DNA from: Niveispirillum sp. SYP-B3756
GTDB taxonomy: Bacteria; Pseudomonadota; Alphaproteobacteria; Azospirillales; Azospirillaceae
Reading direction: 5' to 3'
Length of the DNA stretch: 64,000 nucleotides
NCBI RefSeq assembly: GCF_009495745.1
Contig: NZ_WIDQ01000010.1
Coordinates: 62,001-126,000 of the forward strand
A program made the position numbers and the translations under genes. This document shows, piece by piece, positions 61,120-64,000 of the stretch (its first letter is position 1; each line of letters opens with the position of its first letter). Under the pieces are notes generated by a model. That model had not been told where the DNA came from, did no database searches, and worked only from the letters and a program-made list of their open reading frames with translations.

Positions 61120-61222
61120 AGGGTGGGATCATCCCACCCTAGCGAACCGGGGTAAAAGCCGGGTTCAAGCTTGGTATGTGCCTGTTCCCTCAGCGCCGGG
61201 CGCTGCCGCCGGCAGCTTGGCA
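61120..61222 (-). repeat. Structured repeat element, truncated copy 5, forming the flhA leader
   Basis: On the minus strand, TGCCAAG, the stem CTGCC-GGC-GGCAG, GCGCCCGGCGC and TGAGGGAACA match the element at 29071 closely. The first half is missing. It begins immediately after the TAA stop of the upstream esterase. A GAACCCGG/CCGGTTC hairpin and the 21-bp palindrome AGGGTGGGAT-C-ATCCCACCCT (61120-61140) follow, ending 18 nt before flhA. Confidence 0.75.
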
Positions 61223-62164
61223 TTACCCACCCACGGCCACCTTGGCAAAGGCCGCCATCTTGGCGATGGCCTGCGGGACGGCCGGTGTCACCCCGCTCAT
61301 ATGAATGAAGGCATGGATCAGGGCGGGGTGATGGTGATGGGCCACCGGCACGCCCGCCCGACGCAGGGCCAGGGCCAGATCGCACCCTTCATCCATCAGC
61401 GGATCGTAACCGGCGGTCACCACCAGGGTTGCCGGTGCTTCCATCAGGTCCGGCCGGGCCAGCAGGTTGGCGCGCCGGTTGCCACGGCTTTCCGGATCGG
61501 GGAAGGTCATGGCGGTGAAGGCGTCCATGCTGGCGCGGGTCAGCAGATAGCCCTCGCCGCAGCGGCGCAGGCTTTCCGTTTCATGCGTGAACTGCACCAC
61601 CGGATAGATCGCCAGCAACAGGCGGGGCCGGGGGCCCTGGTCATTGGCCACATCCAGCACGGCGGATGCGGCCAGATTGCCCCCGGCGGAATCGCCACCG
61701 ACCGCCAGATGGGCGGGATCGATGCTGGGATCGGCCTGCCCCGCCAGCACCTGGCGCAGCACCGCCAGCACATCATCATGCGCCGCCGGGAACGGGTGTT
61801 CCGGGGCCAGCCGATAGCTGGCGGACAGCACCCGCAGGCCCGACAGGGCGGCAAACCGGCGGCAGAACCCGTCATGGCTGTCCAGATCGCCGGCGACAAA
61901 GCCACCGCCATGGAAGAACAGCAGGCAGGGGCCGACCGGCGGCGCCCCGGCCGGTGTGTAAAGCCGGGCCGGCAGGGGGCCGGAGGCCCCGGTCAGGTTG
62001 ATATCCCGCCGCACCCGGGCCACCGCATCGGGCGGCCCTTCCATGGCAAGGCAGCTATCATGCAGCACCTGCCGGATGATGGCGGGGGGCAGGCTGCCCA
62101 TGTCCGGCTGGCCGGACCCGTTCAGTTCGGCCAGCATCCCGGCAATATTGGGGTCCAGGCTCAT
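61223..62164 (-). CDS. Alpha/beta-hydrolase esterase (HSL family)
   Basis: This 313-residue cytoplasmic carboxylesterase of the hormone-sensitive-lipase group has LLFFHGGGFVAGDLDSHD (oxyanion HGGG), VGGDSAGGNLAAS with the nucleophile Ser, AGYDPLMDEG with the acid, and HAFIHM with the His. It overlaps the alcohol dehydrogenase gene by 4 nt (ATGA), so both probably process one ester/alcohol substrate. Substrate unknown. Confidence 0.88.
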   Translation of the reverse strand: MSLDPNIAGMLAELNGSGQPDMGSLPPAIIRQVLHDSCLAMEGPPDAVARVRRDINLTGASGPLPARLYTPAGAPPVGPCLLFFHGGGFVAGDLDSHDGFCRRFAALSGLRVLSASYRLAPEHPFPAAHDDVLAVLRQVLAGQADPSIDPAHLAVGGDSAGGNLAASAVLDVANDQGPRPRLLLAIYPVVQFTHETESLRRCGEGYLLTRASMDAFTAMTFPDPESRGNRRANLLARPDLMEAPATLVVTAGYDPLMDEGCDLALALRRAGVPVAHHHHPALIHAFIHMSGVTPAVPQAIAKMAAFAKVAVGG

Positions 62165-63288
62165 GGGTTGGGTACCTCCGTACCGGGCATCAGCAGGATC
62201 GGCTTGATCACCCGGCCGGCCTCGGACTCTGCCACCGCTTCATTGATGGCGCTGAAGGGGAAGAAGCGCACGAACCGGTCAAAGGGCAGTTTGCCGTCAC
62301 GATAGAGTGCCACCAGTTGCGGCACGAACTGTTCCGGATCGGCATCCCCTTCCACCACGCCGCGCAGCCGGCGCCCGCCGGACAGCAGATGGCCGCCATC
62401 GACCGGGATATCCTGGCCGAAGGTGACGGCGCCGACCACGGCGCATTCCCCGCGCGGGGCCAGCATCATCAGGCCCTGGCGGATCACCTCCGACCGGGCC
62501 GAGGTGTCGATGGCGTAATCCACGCCCACCCCGCCGGTCAGGCCCATCACCTTTTCCGCCAGATTGCCGCCGCCGCGCGGATCGATGACATGGGTGGCCC
62601 CCAGTTCGGACGCCAGATCCAGCCGGCTGGCCACCGGATCGATGGCGATGATGCGGGCAGCGCCGGCCACCTTGGCGGCCATGATGGCGCTGAGCCCCAC
62701 CGTGCCCACGCCCATCACCGCTACCGACGATCCCGCCCGCACCTTCAGCGCGTTCAGCACCGTGCCGGCCCCGGTCAACACACCACAGCCCAGCGGCCCC
62801 AGCAGGGCCAGCGGCACATCGGCCGGCACCTTCACCACATTGCGCTGATGGCACAGCGCATGGGTGGCGAAGGAGGATTGGCCGAAAATATTGGCGTGGA
62901 TCATCTCCCCATCGCGGGACAGGCCGCTGCTGCCATCACCGCGCGCGCCGAAGAAATTGCGCGGGAAAAATTCATGGCAATAGGCGGGGGCCGCGTCGCT
63001 GCAAGAGGGGCAATGGCCGCAGGAATTGAAGCTCATCACCACGGCATCGCCGGGCTTCACCTTGGTGACGCCAGCCCCGATCGCCAGCACGGTGCCGGCC
63101 CCTTCATGCCCCAGCACCACCGGTTGGGGGACCGGTAACAGCCGGTCGCGCATCACCATGTCGGTATGGCAGACCCCGGTGGCCGCCACCTTCACCAGCA
63201 CCTCGCCCGGCAGCGGCTGTTCGATCTCCAGATGTTCTAGATTGAAGGGGCCACCCGGCTCCCGGATGACGGCAGCGGTAATCTGCAT
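62161..63288 (-). CDS. Zinc-dependent alcohol dehydrogenase (aryl-alcohol type)
   Basis: This 375-residue medium-chain dehydrogenase has catalytic-zinc ligands in CHTD and GHEGAG, structural-zinc Cys in CGHCPSCSDAAPAYC, and a Rossmann motif VMGVGTVGLSA followed by IIAID, indicating NAD preference. It resembles aryl- or benzyl-alcohol dehydrogenases. GGAGGA lies 6 nt before ATG 63288. It is the first gene of the dehydrogenase/esterase pair, downstream of the GntR-type regulator. Confidence 0.87.
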   Translation of the reverse strand: MQITAAVIREPGGPFNLEHLEIEQPLPGEVLVKVAATGVCHTDMVMRDRLLPVPQPVVLGHEGAGTVLAIGAGVTKVKPGDAVVMSFNSCGHCPSCSDAAPAYCHEFFPRNFFGARGDGSSGLSRDGEMIHANIFGQSSFATHALCHQRNVVKVPADVPLALLGPLGCGVLTGAGTVLNALKVRAGSSVAVMGVGTVGLSAIMAAKVAGAARIIAIDPVASRLDLASELGATHVIDPRGGGNLAEKVMGLTGGVGVDYAIDTSARSEVIRQGLMMLAPRGECAVVGAVTFGQDIPVDGGHLLSGGRRLRGVVEGDADPEQFVPQLVALYRDGKLPFDRFVRFFPFSAINEAVAESEAGRVIKPILLMPGTEVPNP

Positions 63289-63432
63289 GGTTTTTCCTCC
63301 CGACCCTTGTCCGGTGCCGTCTGTTCGCGGCACCGATTATCAGGGGTCAAGGGAACCATGCGCCGGGAAAACCTGCTTGGCCGGGGCGGCAGGCAAACTT
63401 GATAAAAACGGCAATCTGTCGCCGGTCTGGCC

Positions 63433-64000
63433 TCAGCCGCCGCTGAACCGCGCCACCAGATCGAACATGGCGCCGGGAAATAACTGCCGCACGGCGGTGA
63501 CGGGGGCGGGGCCGGTGGGGGTTTGCCGCCAGGTGCGGCGGTCCAGCAGCAGGCACGCCGCACTCTCCGCCAGCCCCAAAGCCGCCCCATCCGCCCCCGC
63601 CTGGATGGCGGCGATGCGGTGTTCGGCCTCTGTCCAGGGCACATGTGACAGCAGCCAGGAACCGGGCGGCACGGTGGAAAAATCCACCCCCTCCGCCTCC
63701 GGCACGGCGGCCAGATTGATCAAGCGTTCCTCCAGCGCGAACGGGGCCCCGTCGGCCAGATGGCGGCAGCGCAGCAGCAAGGCCCGCCCGCCGCGCTTCA
63801 ACACCATACGGTCGGCCGCCACCTCTGCCGCCGGCAGCAGGGCGCGGTGCAGCAGCTCCATGCCATAGGTCATGCCGCGCCCGACGATTTCCGCCTGGAT
63901 ATCGGGGATGGCCAAGGCCGCTATATGGATTTTCGGGCTGGAAACAAAACTGCCCGCCCGCTTGCGCCGTTCGATCAGCCCGGCATCGGCCAGGGCCGAC
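63433..64000 (-). CDS. GntR/HutC-family regulator, N-terminus beyond window
   Basis: The frame is open to the right edge, so the start lies outside. The first visible residues, SALADAGLIERRKRAGSFVSSP, are the end of a GntR winged helix. A UTRA effector domain follows (LLRCRHLADGAPFALEERLINLAAVPE, FPGAMFDLVARFSGG at the end). The pattern is closest to HutC-like repressors. It lies 144 bp upstream of the alcohol dehydrogenase gene on the same strand and may regulate that pair, or a hut locus outside the window. Confidence 0.85.
   Translation of the reverse strand, partial: SALADAGLIERRKRAGSFVSSPKIHIAALAIPDIQAEIVGRGMTYGMELLHRALLPAAEVAADRMVLKRGGRALLLRCRHLADGAPFALEERLINLAAVPEAEGVDFSTVPPGSWLLSHVPWTEAEHRIAAIQAGADGAALGLAESAACLLLDRRTWRQTPTGPAPVTAVRQLFPGAMFDLVARFSGG

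Overview
The window is a GC-rich alphaproteobacterial chromosome segment. FlaF and FlbT (alphaproteobacterial flagellin regulators), TTAA-N7-TTAA sites of the CtrA type, and two Caulobacter/sphingomonad-style TonB-dependent receptors support that class. The mix of flagellar, plant-polysaccharide and copper genes fits a plant- or soil-associated member such as an Azospirillaceae/Niveispirillum-like organism, but the genus is inference. No rRNA, tRNA, CRISPR array or intact insertion sequence was seen.

Region 1 (1-27.2 kb) is a pectin / rhamnogalacturonan-I (RG-I) utilisation locus. Two RG lyases (PL26-like exo, truncated by the window edge; PL11 endo) diverge from one promoter. A TonB-dependent receptor (3928-6900) faces PL11. 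A long + strand series then runs from 8.0 to 22.6 kb: L-rhamnose mutarotase, a GH43-GH35 fusion, GH105 unsaturated rhamnogalacturonyl hydrolase, a GPH-type transporter, a lactonase-like amidohydrolase, a CE12 acetylesterase, an alpha/beta esterase, a GH43-like propeller enzyme, GH28 and a PL22 oligogalacturonate lyase with a signal peptide. The last four genes of the series and the lactonase/CE12 pair show ATGA overlaps. An IclR regulator, and a sulfotransferase-like gene plus chemoreceptor preceded by a CtrA-type box, flank the locus. Together these genes would deacetylate RG-I, trim its arabinan/galactan side chains, cleave the backbone, import oligomers and feed galacturonate and rhamnose into the cell.

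Region 2 (27.4-36.7 kb) is a copper island: a Tat-exported tyrosinase, a second GPH-type transporter, CopB, CopA multicopper oxidase, a cupredoxin-like protein and a small Cys/His-rich protein. It is followed by a second chemoreceptor with a translationally coupled 67-residue partner.

Region 3 (36.7-45.2 kb) holds an XRE-type regulator, a GABA shunt operon (gabT-gabD-lysR) with a second LysR gene upstream, and a second TonB-dependent receptor. Region 4 (45.5-61.1 kb) is a flagellar cluster: flagellin, flaF, flbT, a FlaG-like gene, a DUF1217 protein, fliI, flgB, flgC, fliE, fliQ, an SltF-like transglycosylase, flhB, fliR and flhA, with a PQQ glucose dehydrogenase and an AraC regulator embedded. 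Region 5 (61.2-64 kb) is an esterase / zinc alcohol dehydrogenase pair and a truncated GntR/HutC-type regulator.

Two families of dispersed repeats overlay this. One is REPIN-like: six copies of about 84 bp, five of them in the gaps of the pectin operon. The other is a roughly 150-nt structured element: three near-complete copies, one copy missing an outer end, one truncated copy and one bare hairpin. Its stems differ in sequence but keep pairing (compensatory changes), and its copies repeatedly abut stop codons. I do not recognise this second family; it is the most interesting unexplained signal here.
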